Shown here: piece by piece, positions 17,134 through 25,491 of the stretch | Layout: every line of letters starts with the position of its first letter | How positions within the stretch are numbered: the stretch's first letter is position 1 | From: Tannerellaceae bacterium | GTDB taxonomy: Bacteria; Bacteroidota; Bacteroidia; Bacteroidales; Tannerellaceae | DNA: 64,000 bases | NCBI GenBank assembly: GCA_031271045.1 | Contig: JAISWO010000029.1 | Location: 49,034 to 113,033, forward strand | Direction: 5' to 3' | Translations under genes and position numbers: made by a program | Notes under the pieces: generated by a model | Database searches by the model: none | What the model saw: only the letters and a program-made list of their open reading frames with translations | Told to the model about the DNA's origin: nothing

Positions 17134-18171
17134 ATGAAACCGATAAATTTTTGTAGGATTAAGAGGGTCGCCGCCATCTGCCTGATATGTCTTCTGTCGT
17201 CCGTAATGCCGGGATGTATCCAGGATGATTTGTCGGTGTGCGGATTACGTGTTATGCTCCGGTACGCAGAGCGGAATGCGACGCAGGATGTTAACAGGTT
17301 CGCATCGGATGTAAAGCAAGTTAGCTTGTTTATTTTTGATGCGGAAACAGATCTTTTCTTAAGTGAGCAATCGGCGACCGTTGATCAGATGATAGACAAT
17401 TGTATGTTGAGCCTCAATGTTTTCCCCGGCGATTATCATTTTGTTGCCTGGGGCAATGTGGCTGAAGATTATGAGTTTGAGCCCTTTATAAAAGGCCAGA
17501 CCACCCTGGATGAAGCGATCATCACATTGAAAGCTCAGAACAATATGGTGGATGAATATCCCGACGATTTGTATTTTGGCTCCAAGACCTATACCGTATT
17601 ACCGGATTTGCAGGCAAATCAGCAGATTGTCATTGATCTGGTAAATAACACGAAGCGGATTCATGTCATTGCCACAGGACTGTATGATGAGAATTCCATC
17701 CTGGAAGAAGATCCGCAAAACCCCACCTTCCGCGCCGAGATCAGTTCCAGGAACGGGAGATATACATTTGATAATAACCCTGACCCCACGGGGGGACAGT
17801 ATACTTATATACCTCGCGAACGTTTTGAAGTGATTACCGAAGGAGGAGATGAAGAAGGAGCTTTGCTTTCCGACTTTGTTGTCCTGCGCGAAACAAGCAT
17901 CAAAGAAGCCACCAATTCGTCTTTGCGGATTTATCATCGCGGCAATACCCGCGCCGGCGGAGAAGGAGAAGAGGAATTTTACAGCGTATCACTCACCGAT
18001 CTGCTGCTTATTGTAGCATCTTTGGAAGAAACTACGATCGAAAACAAGGACGAATTCACCCTCAATATATTTATCAACAAGACGAATGGTAGCGTTACAA
18101 TCCGAGTCAATGAATGGACTCCTGTTCCTGTTCCCGGTGGTGAATTTGGTAACGGCATCTTAGGCTATTAA
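17134..18171 (+). CDS. Mfa2/FimB-family fimbrial anchor lipoprotein
   Basis: 345 residues. Lipoprotein signal with Cys in 'VMPGCIQDDLSVC', the recurrent CxxDxxxC start of Mfa2/FimB proteins. Further family features are 'VSLFIFDAETDLFL', 'VFPGDYHFVAWGN' and 'QQIVIDLVNNTKRIHV'. In Porphyromonas the family member ends shaft growth and anchors the fimbria to the outer membrane, and that role is inferred here. It lies 19 bp upstream of the next fimbrillin-like gene. Separation from the major subunit by a hairpin and repeats fits lower expression than the shaft. Confidence 0.88.
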   Translation: MKPINFCRIKRVAAICLICLLSSVMPGCIQDDLSVCGLRVMLRYAERNATQDVNRFASDVKQVSLFIFDAETDLFLSEQSATVDQMIDNCMLSLNVFPGDYHFVAWGNVAEDYEFEPFIKGQTTLDEAIITLKAQNNMVDEYPDDLYFGSKTYTVLPDLQANQQIVIDLVNNTKRIHVIATGLYDENSILEEDPQNPTFRAEISSRNGRYTFDNNPDPTGGQYTYIPRERFEVITEGGDEEGALLSDFVVLRETSIKEATNSSLRIYHRGNTRAGGEGEEEFYSVSLTDLLLIVASLEETTIENKDEFTLNIFINKTNGSVTIRVNEWTPVPVPGGEFGNGILGY

Positions 18172-18190
18172 CCGTAAATACATCATAGAT

Positions 18191-19579
18191 ATGAAGAGAA
18201 ACCTAATATACATCTTGCTCTCCGGAGTCTTGCTCGGAATGGCAGCCTGTTCTTCGGAGGAGATCCGGAAAGAACCAAAGCCGGACGAAGAGCCTTATGA
18301 GGGCGAAACAGTCCCGGTGGAGATCCCGCTCCAGACCCGTGCGGTCAATGACGGTAATCCGGAAAATGTAATAACAAACGCCCGCCTGATCGTTATTAAA
18401 GGGACAAAAATAACGAACAACAAACCGTTCACCATCTCAACACACAATTACACGAACGATAGCGTGCATGTGTACGACCTTATACCTGTCGGGGCGATTG
18501 AGCTTTTTCTCATCGTAAACGAAAAGACGGAATGGAATTTGGCCTCCCTCACGATAGGCACGACTTGCCTTCCAAACGATTTTGAACGGAGAATACTGTC
18601 GCATGCCTCCATGCCGATCGTAGATGCCACTCATCCGATACCGATGTACCGGCAATACCGGAATCTGATTGTATCGCCAACGAGCCAACTATCAATCAAC
18701 GGCACGCCGGTTACCGATATGGGGGTGGTGGAACGCCTGTATGCGAAAGTAACCCTTCGCCTAAGCTCCATATTTGCGGAACTGGCCAATGGAGGAGAAC
18801 CGATTCAGTTGGATAGTATGTCCATCCGTTCGATACCCAAATATTCCTATTTCGGCCCCCGCCATCTGTATCAGGAAAATGCGAACACAAACTATTTCGA
18901 TAGCCCCCGCACCCACCGCACGGCGGCTTATGAGGTTGATAACGCCCATTTCCTGGATACGATCGTCTATTACGTGCCGGAACATAATGTCTTTTATCCT
19001 GCACATGCCACGTACCTGGCCGTTAAGGTTAGTCTGAAAGACAATACGGACGTCGACCAGCAAGTGGAATATAAAATAGTGGTTGGCGACGGCATCACAA
19101 CCTGCACCAACGACTCCATGCTGAACGGCATGCAGGGCGGCGTATTGCCGTTGACGAATCTGTTCATTACCCGCAATACCCACTATCACTTTACCGCAAA
19201 AATAGTGAGCTTCGACATACGGGGAGAACAGGAGATCGAAATACGTCCGCAGATATTAGCCTGGAATGAAGTCGCTCTTCCTGTTGAATTCAATGATTAC
19301 ATTTTTCAAGTTTCGCAGAATGAGTTTTCGCTTGCTTCAGGCACTGCCGTGAACGGTATCATTTTGAATGTACTCACCGACCACCCGAATGGCTGGACTG
19401 CAACGACGACGAACCCCACCAGGATTCCGCTGGTTATATCCTCCGGAACAGGTGTGCAAGGCGCCGGAGATTGTTTAAAGTTCAATTATAACGGCGCCGC
19501 GATTACGAATCCGGCAGCGGATACCATAAAGGTGCAAGTCGGAAAAGTGACCAAGCATATTGTAGTTAAAAATTTGTAG
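18191..19579 (+). CDS. Minor fimbrillin-like lipoprotein
   Basis: 462 residues. Lipobox 'GMAACSSEE'. N-terminal domain is fimbrillin-like ('NARLIVIKGTKITN', 'VYDLIPVGAIELFLIVNEK'), while the last ~90 residues ('FQVSQNEFSLASGTAVNGIIL', 'NGWTATTTNPT') look like a BACON/Ig-type module. Position after the anchor gene fits an accessory subunit such as those forming fimbrial tips; the precise role is inferred. 'IPLQTRAVND' gives a possible Arg processing site near the mature N-terminus. Confidence 0.75.
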   Translation: MKRNLIYILLSGVLLGMAACSSEEIRKEPKPDEEPYEGETVPVEIPLQTRAVNDGNPENVITNARLIVIKGTKITNNKPFTISTHNYTNDSVHVYDLIPVGAIELFLIVNEKTEWNLASLTIGTTCLPNDFERRILSHASMPIVDATHPIPMYRQYRNLIVSPTSQLSINGTPVTDMGVVERLYAKVTLRLSSIFAELANGGEPIQLDSMSIRSIPKYSYFGPRHLYQENANTNYFDSPRTHRTAAYEVDNAHFLDTIVYYVPEHNVFYPAHATYLAVKVSLKDNTDVDQQVEYKIVVGDGITTCTNDSMLNGMQGGVLPLTNLFITRNTHYHFTAKIVSFDIRGEQEIEIRPQILAWNEVALPVEFNDYIFQVSQNEFSLASGTAVNGIILNVLTDHPNGWTATTTNPTRIPLVISSGTGVQGAGDCLKFNYNGAAITNPAADTIKVQVGKVTKHIVVKNL

Positions 19580-19621
19580 TTAAGAAATTAGTTTACACAG
19601 ATAAGAAGGGGAGAGAGAGAA

Positions 19622-22081
19622 ATGAAAAGATTGAAAAGATTGAATGGATGGTATGTATGTTGGTTGTTGTTACTTACGGCGGCTTGCAGTACGGAAGAGA
19701 CTCTGCTTGATCCGACGACAAGATCCGGATCGGATGTAACTATCCGGATTACTTTCCCGGAGGCGGTGCAGACTACGCGCGCCATCACGGCAACCGACGA
19801 AAACAAGGTGACGCATGTGGATCTTCTCGTCTTTACCGACGATGGTAACACCAACTTCCTGGACGATAAGTTTGCTTATAAAATAGCGGTCAATTCCGGT
19901 ATAACCGGCACAGGGGCGGAGAAATCGTTTACCGTTCCTTTGGAAAACATGACGTCTGCCAGACAACGGATCGTGCTTCTGGCCAATTTGCCGGCAGCCT
20001 TGAGGACAACTGTAATAGACGTTTTGGATGATTCCGATGTCGGAGTCACTACGATGAAAAGCATTATCGGCCAACTCCGGTACACAGGCGCTCCCTGGCG
20101 GACAGCTCTTACGTCGGGCAATTTCACGGCCTTTCCCATGTTCGGCCAGATGTTTGAATATAAACAGATCGACCACGATCATCAAATCACCACTCCGATT
20201 GATATCAATATGATACGTTCCGTAGCGAAGATTGATGTTGGAGTCGACATCGGCGGCTCGGCGCAAGGGTTTGGTACGGTTTTCTCGATTAATAAGATTT
20301 ACCTGTGCAACGCGAGCGATTCGGGATATGTAGCGCCGCATGACGATTATATACGACAAACGCCGGAACAAACGCTTATCGGGAAAACCAACGTAGCTGC
20401 TACCCGTACCGGTGATATTGAGTATACTTTCCCGTCCGGGAGGGACTTCTTTAATTCGATCTATGTGCCGGAGACCGACTCTCTGATCGTAGTGGGGACA
20501 GACAGCATCAAACCGGCTTACTTGGTGGTTGACGCACAGTATAAGGGAGTACAACGTTTTTACCGGATTGACTTCACGAAGGATGCGAAATATGTCCCCT
20601 TGTTGAGAAATCATAAATACGTGGTTAATATCCTGGGAATACGAGCCGATGGATACGCAACACTTGCGGAGGCTAAAAACGCGCCGCTGACAACACTGAA
20701 TTTCGAAGTCATCCTCGATGGCAACTCTAATATCAACGACATTTCGGCCTATACGATAGGTGATCAACTTCAATATATCTTGGGAGTGAGCGTCAACGAA
20801 TTGATTTTCGATTGGGAGAATAACTGGATCGGCAAGCCTGCAACAGGCGGATCGGCCTATTACACCGTGAGAGTCTTTTCTACATACAACAACGGGGAAT
20901 GGGCTGTCGAGTACACGCCTTCCGGCCTTACGGCTACCAAACAGTCGGCTACCGAATTGCGCATCTCCTCAAATAATACGAACCATACCGGCGTAGAAAG
21001 ACCGGCATTGCTCAACGACTCCGTACGGATCAGGGCCGGATTCCTCACCAAGGGCATCTCCGTACGTCAAACGGGAGGAGCGAACAGCGTCGTAGCCAAA
21101 TTTGCCAATGGCGCTACGACGGCGACCGTCCGCCTGCCGCTGGGCTTGGTCAATGCAGCCCGCCCCTATGCGTTCAGCGGGAAAACCATCGACGCATTCG
21201 GCGATAGCATTTTATGGCAGGAAAGTGGAACCGGTGTGACCTTCACAGCCAGCCTGTCAAACGGAACGCCTGCATGGCAACAATATATCACTGTGACGGC
21301 AACCGTTCCCAATGCCGCGGCCAATAAATATGCCAATGCCGTCGTTGCTCTTACCTGGGAAAGTGCGGGAGACGTCGGGTCGGTCGGAAGCGAAGAACCG
21401 CGCGACGTGGTCTGGAGCTGGCATATCTGGACAATGCCCGAAAACTTTGAAACGACTTATACTTCGGGAGGAGACGTCAATGCCGACTTCCATAATCCCA
21501 ACCAGGGATTACTGATGAAGCGAGTATTGGGTAAAGGCGCAGCCAGCCATCTGGGGCTATTTTATCAATGGGGGCGTAAAGATCCTTTCACCCGTAGCCT
21601 GGATGGAATTACCCCGGCCATCTTCCATGACACACCCGTAGTTGTGGCTGACAATCTTGCCAATGCCATCCGTTTGCCTTCGACCTTCTACAGAGGCACC
21701 AGCGCTTCGGACTACGACTGGTATGGAACGACGCACAACAATACCCTTTGGAGCGACTCTCCAGAGCCGGGCACAAAGACTTTCTATGATCCCTGTCCCG
21801 AAGGCTGGCGCGTACCACCTCACTATACGGATCCAGCCCTTTCCCCCTGGGCAAACGAAACCAATCTTGTTCGGGCGGAATACGCCAATGGATATATTCC
21901 CTTTGTGGGTGTCGCGGTGGGCAGTGGATACCTCTGGACGGCCTCAGTCCACGATAACATTACGTCTCGTTGGGTGGCTATACCCTCCTCTCCCGGATCA
22001 CCGATTTCTCATACCAATTCCCTCGGTAGAGCTGGCGGCCTGTCGGTGCGGTGTGTCAAAGATTTGAAGCGTAAATATTAA
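19622..22081 (+). CDS. Fimbrial tip-like lipoprotein with FISUMP-like C-terminal domain (copy 1)
   Basis: 819 residues. Lipobox 'LLTAACSTEE'. The N-terminal ~370 residues are fimbrillin-like ('THVDLLVFTDDGN', 'RIVLLANLPAAL', 'NINMIRSVAKIDVGVDI'). A middle Ig/BACON-type part follows ('WAVEYTPSGLTATKQ'). The last ~200 residues carry 'VVWSWHIWTMPE', 'GLFYQWGRKDPF' and 'YDPCPEGWRVPP', the DPCPxGWRVP signature of the FISUMP (Fib_succ_major) domain. It is a clear paralogue of the 25492 gene. A tip adhesin is the likely role; the ligand is unknown. Confidence 0.8.
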   Translation: MKRLKRLNGWYVCWLLLLTAACSTEETLLDPTTRSGSDVTIRITFPEAVQTTRAITATDENKVTHVDLLVFTDDGNTNFLDDKFAYKIAVNSGITGTGAEKSFTVPLENMTSARQRIVLLANLPAALRTTVIDVLDDSDVGVTTMKSIIGQLRYTGAPWRTALTSGNFTAFPMFGQMFEYKQIDHDHQITTPIDINMIRSVAKIDVGVDIGGSAQGFGTVFSINKIYLCNASDSGYVAPHDDYIRQTPEQTLIGKTNVAATRTGDIEYTFPSGRDFFNSIYVPETDSLIVVGTDSIKPAYLVVDAQYKGVQRFYRIDFTKDAKYVPLLRNHKYVVNILGIRADGYATLAEAKNAPLTTLNFEVILDGNSNINDISAYTIGDQLQYILGVSVNELIFDWENNWIGKPATGGSAYYTVRVFSTYNNGEWAVEYTPSGLTATKQSATELRISSNNTNHTGVERPALLNDSVRIRAGFLTKGISVRQTGGANSVVAKFANGATTATVRLPLGLVNAARPYAFSGKTIDAFGDSILWQESGTGVTFTASLSNGTPAWQQYITVTATVPNAAANKYANAVVALTWESAGDVGSVGSEEPRDVVWSWHIWTMPENFETTYTSGGDVNADFHNPNQGLLMKRVLGKGAASHLGLFYQWGRKDPFTRSLDGITPAIFHDTPVVVADNLANAIRLPSTFYRGTSASDYDWYGTTHNNTLWSDSPEPGTKTFYDPCPEGWRVPPHYTDPALSPWANETNLVRAEYANGYIPFVGVAVGSGYLWTASVHDNITSRWVAIPSSPGSPISHTNSLGRAGGLSVRCVKDLKRKY

Positions 22082-22093
22082 CTACTTCTTATT

Positions 22094-24106
22094 TTGAAAA
22101 CAATGAATAAATATCTCTTAATATTATCCGGTTTGTTGGTTTTTTCAGGTGCAACCTTGAATGCACAAGCTGTCTACAACAAAGGAAAACTTTATGTAGG
22201 ATCCTCTTCAACGAACGCAAATTTGTATATCAAAGGACACTTGCGGATGACTGGGAGCGGATATATTGCTCATGAAGGAAAAACGGTGTTGACCGGCGAT
22301 TTGATCAACGACGTGACAGCGAATACGGTCTTTAGTACCCGGAACGGTTCGTTCGAGTTCAGAGGTGATAATGCCCAGCAAATACGGGGAACGGCCAATA
22401 AGGCGACAAGTTATGTTACGTTCCCCAATACGGTGATAATCAACAATAAGAACTCCAACGCCGCGAATACGACCGTTACGATTGATCCCTCCAAGGGGAT
22501 CACGGTCAAGAACCTGACGTTCACGCGCGGCAGGTTGGTGGTCGAGTCCACAGCGCGTATGGAGGGAACGCAGCGGGTAACGGATATTGCTCATCTTTAT
22601 GCAGAAACGGGTGGAACTATTGTCTATAAGCATGGACAGAGTGATCCGGTGAACGAAGGAGCCGTTCAAGTCAATTTAGCTATGGGCGACAATTGGAACA
22701 ACGGACGTATGGTCGGATTTTCATCCCCGTTCAAGAATATATATGCTGATTACTTTTTCTTCAATTTCCTTGCCAAGCCCGACACAACCGGCCTCTATGC
22801 GCGGACGAATGACTTTTGGATAAAAGATCCCAAGGTCTCCTTGCCGGCCGGTCGCGGTTATTTCATGGGTCAGGGATTGGTGCCTTGGGGTGACTCTTAT
22901 TATATGGAGACGCTCAACCCGGCTTATGCTTCGGCACAATATGCAGATGCAGCGAAAGACATTTTCATTTTCGCCCGTCGCTTTGCACCAGCCTCATTTA
23001 CAAGTTTTGTGGCTGCCGCTTATGGGAATACCGTTCCTTTTGAAGGAGAAGAGTTAAATACAGGCAATGTGACGGTGGCATTGTCTCAAGGTTATAATTT
23101 TTTGGGCAACCCGTTCCTGACGCCTTTAGATCTGAAGGAATTATTCGGTACGCCTTCTACCTCTACGTGGGGGGCTGCTGTAACGGACCTGGAGCGTACG
23201 GTATATAAGCTGACATCAGGTCATGCCGAGTATCTTCCAAACCGCGAGTTTGAGTTTGGTACTACGTATCTGAATGCTCAGGCAGTAGGAGCGACTACTT
23301 CCGATACAATTGCCCCTATGCAGATGTTTGTTGTCCGTAAGACGACGGCTGGAAATGCTAATTTTATTATTCCGGCCTCCAAGCGAGTGCAGGCTTCCTT
23401 CCCTCACCTGAGGAGCGAGACCGCGCCAGTGGTAGATGAATTGCTCATTGAAACGCAGGATGGTTTGACTGGCGATTTTGACCGTCTGTGTGTAGTATTC
23501 CGGAACGGCGCCTCTTTGTTGGCTAACGACCGCTACGATGCCGTTAAACTGTTTAATCATACAGGCGGCGTCAACCAGATATATACCCGTTCTTCCGACA
23601 ATAGAAATTTGATAACAAATGTAATACCATCCAACACAAAGAGTATGGTCATGTATCTTGAACCTTCCGCACGGCCGCAGGAAGTCACTTTGCGCGCCAG
23701 CCGTATACAGTCGATTTCGTCCGTTCCTCAAGTAGTGCTCGAAGACCGTCAAACGGGGAAGGTCACGAACCTGAAGCAAACATCCGTTTATCGTTTCCAA
23801 TCGTCTCCTTCCGACAGAACAGACCGTTTTGTCCTGTATTTCAGGGATGCCCCTACGGCTGTCGACGAGATCTACTCACCCGTTTTCCGTGCCGGTTACG
23901 AATCAGGCGGTATTGGTGTGTATGGCTTGAAAGACAGTTGGATCGGACGTGACGCTTTGGTGTACGATATGTTAGGTCAATTGCTTTACCGCAGTAAGGT
24001 TATTCAAGCGCCGTCTATGCGGATCGAAAGAAGTTTGTCTAAAGGTATCTATATGGTTAAAATAGCGGGAGAAAACACAGTTGCAGCCAAATTCCTTGTA
24101 AAATAA
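22094..24106 (+). CDS. T9SS-dependent surface protein with type A sorting domain (fimbrial operon)
   Basis: 670 residues. Signal peptide ending 'TLNAQA'. The N-terminal third is beta-helix-like ('KGKLYVGSSSTNANLYIKG'). The middle shares motifs with the 27788 protein ('GFSSPFKNIYADYFF', 'WGDSYYMETLNPAYASAQYAD'). The C-terminal ~80 residues are a type A T9SS sorting domain ending 'GIYMVKIAGENTVAAKFLVK'. It is therefore exported through the type IX system and attached to the surface. It starts 12 bp after the tip-like gene, so it is probably co-expressed and perhaps added to the fimbria, as Mfa5 is in Porphyromonas; that analogy is an inference. Confidence 0.82.
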   Translation: MKTMNKYLLILSGLLVFSGATLNAQAVYNKGKLYVGSSSTNANLYIKGHLRMTGSGYIAHEGKTVLTGDLINDVTANTVFSTRNGSFEFRGDNAQQIRGTANKATSYVTFPNTVIINNKNSNAANTTVTIDPSKGITVKNLTFTRGRLVVESTARMEGTQRVTDIAHLYAETGGTIVYKHGQSDPVNEGAVQVNLAMGDNWNNGRMVGFSSPFKNIYADYFFFNFLAKPDTTGLYARTNDFWIKDPKVSLPAGRGYFMGQGLVPWGDSYYMETLNPAYASAQYADAAKDIFIFARRFAPASFTSFVAAAYGNTVPFEGEELNTGNVTVALSQGYNFLGNPFLTPLDLKELFGTPSTSTWGAAVTDLERTVYKLTSGHAEYLPNREFEFGTTYLNAQAVGATTSDTIAPMQMFVVRKTTAGNANFIIPASKRVQASFPHLRSETAPVVDELLIETQDGLTGDFDRLCVVFRNGASLLANDRYDAVKLFNHTGGVNQIYTRSSDNRNLITNVIPSNTKSMVMYLEPSARPQEVTLRASRIQSISSVPQVVLEDRQTGKVTNLKQTSVYRFQSSPSDRTDRFVLYFRDAPTAVDEIYSPVFRAGYESGGIGVYGLKDSWIGRDALVYDMLGQLLYRSKVIQAPSMRIERSLSKGIYMVKIAGENTVAAKFLVK

Positions 24107-24126
24107 AAATTTTTGTCATACTTTTG
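24096..24126 (+). promoter_or_regulatory. Promoter of AraC copy 4
   Basis: TTG at 24096-24098, 20-bp spacer, TACTTTTG at 24119-24126. It overlaps the end of the preceding T9SS gene and suggests the regulator is transcribed on its own. Confidence 0.65.
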
Positions 24127-24211
24127 GACACCTTTCAATGTGTGGATGATGATAGATAAGAGGGATGATAATGAATGAGTGTTTACCATTGTATGACAAA
24201 TATTAAAGCCA

Positions 24212-25075
24212 ATGAATTACAAATTTGCTATAAAAGAACCGCTTTCGTTAAGGCTGTATTCACCAGCTCTACCGACAGGCTTTCGATTTCGTGAATTGGA
24301 GCAGGGGCATGTGTGGGGGGCAACAAACAAAGACTATCATCATTTATTCTTCGTATTGGAAGGTGATGCTGTTATCAGTTGTAATGAATTTACCAACCGT
24401 GCGATACATGCTGGAGAATTTATCCTTATTCCGATTGCAAGCGATATGATATGTAAGGCATTGTCTCCTTGCCGTATTTTGCTTTTCAGCTTTGAACAGT
24501 TTTTCCATCTTTCCGATCGGGATTATGTGCATGAAATCTGCGATATTGCATTGGGCATGACCTATGATTTCGTGCCGGCTACGATTCGTCAACCGCTGGA
24601 TAAATTCCTTTCCCATATCCTTTTGTATTTCAAACAAGGAATGAACAAACCCATCCTGCACGACATCAAACATATCGAACTGTCGATCATCCTGCGCTCT
24701 TTTTATACCAAAGAAGAAGTAGCGGCGATCTTCCACCCCATCGCCGGTAAAGCCATTGACTTCAGGATAGAAGTTATGCGCAACTATCGTAAAGTGGCGC
24801 ATGTGGACGATCTGGCCGCCTTGTTTGATATGGAAAAAAGAACCTTTGGACGGCAGTTCAAAAACGAATTTGGCATGTCGCCCTATCAATGGATTCTGAA
24901 CCAGAAAGCCAAGCATGTACGTTTCAGTTTGATTGAGTCGAAACAAACCTTGGATGCGATACGGAAGGAACATGGTTTTAAATTCCCGGGGCATTTCACC
25001 CGCTTTTGCAGGGAGCAATTCCAGACGACCCCTTCCAAGTTAGTCCGCAGTCTTCGCCCTCCGAAGATAAAATAA
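24212..25075 (+). CDS. AraC-family transcriptional regulator (copy 4)
   Basis: 287 residues. N-terminal cupin-like half ('DYHHLFFVLEGDAVISCNEF'), shared 'HDIKHIELSIILRSFYTKEEV' and 'HPIAGKAIDFR' segment, and C-terminal AraC HTH ('FDMEKRTFGRQFKNEFGMSPYQW', 'HGFKFPGHFTRFCREQFQTTPSKL'). It separates the first fimbrial operon from the second tip/T9SS gene pair and ends in a strong terminator, so the second pair probably has its own control. Paralogue of the three regulators at 9.8-12.8 kb. Confidence 0.88.
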   Translation: MNYKFAIKEPLSLRLYSPALPTGFRFRELEQGHVWGATNKDYHHLFFVLEGDAVISCNEFTNRAIHAGEFILIPIASDMICKALSPCRILLFSFEQFFHLSDRDYVHEICDIALGMTYDFVPATIRQPLDKFLSHILLYFKQGMNKPILHDIKHIELSIILRSFYTKEEVAAIFHPIAGKAIDFRIEVMRNYRKVAHVDDLAALFDMEKRTFGRQFKNEFGMSPYQWILNQKAKHVRFSLIESKQTLDAIRKEHGFKFPGHFTRFCREQFQTTPSKLVRSLRPPKIK

Positions 25076-25130
25076 TCACATCATTCCCGGCTTATTCCTT
25101 AAGCCCGACGTTCTATGTCGCGAAACATTT

Positions 25131-25182
25131 GTGCGACACCCTCAAAATCTTTTTATGAGAGTGTCGCACATTTTGCTTTTGG
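25131..25182 (+). terminator. Terminator after AraC copy 4
   Basis: 14-bp stem with one mismatch: GTGCGACACCCTCA at 25131-25144 against 25156-25169, 11-nt loop, followed by ATTTTGCTTTT. Confidence 0.85.
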
Positions 25183-25491
25183 TGCACCTGAGGGCATCAA
25201 ACTCACGTAAAAAAGACACTTTTTCTGCATCACTTGAGGCACAAGGCTAAAATTATTTTTTAAAAACAAACTATTACTTATGAAAAACAGACATGTGTAT
25301 TTTTTTTAACTAATATTGCCTTTTTTCTCCAATACTTTTACTATATTTGCGGCAATAATAATGACACTGATAAATATGATCAGGCAAGAAACACATGAAA
25401 ACAAACATTGACCGTTTTTTCTGTTTTCAAGTGAAGTCTATTATGAAAGGTTTTTATGGATAGAAGAAATGTATTAAAATAGAAGAAAAAT
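25183..25491. other. Gene-free leader of the second tip/T9SS unit
   Basis: AT-rich, no ORF of interest. It contains the TATATTTG element at 25342-25349 and a leader of about 135 nt before the 25492 gene. Nothing else recognisable was seen. Confidence 0.55.
25342..25349 (+). promoter_or_regulatory. Promoter -7 element of the second tip/T9SS unit
   Basis: TATATTTG with a TTG at 25316-25318 (23-bp spacer, slightly long). Confidence 0.55.
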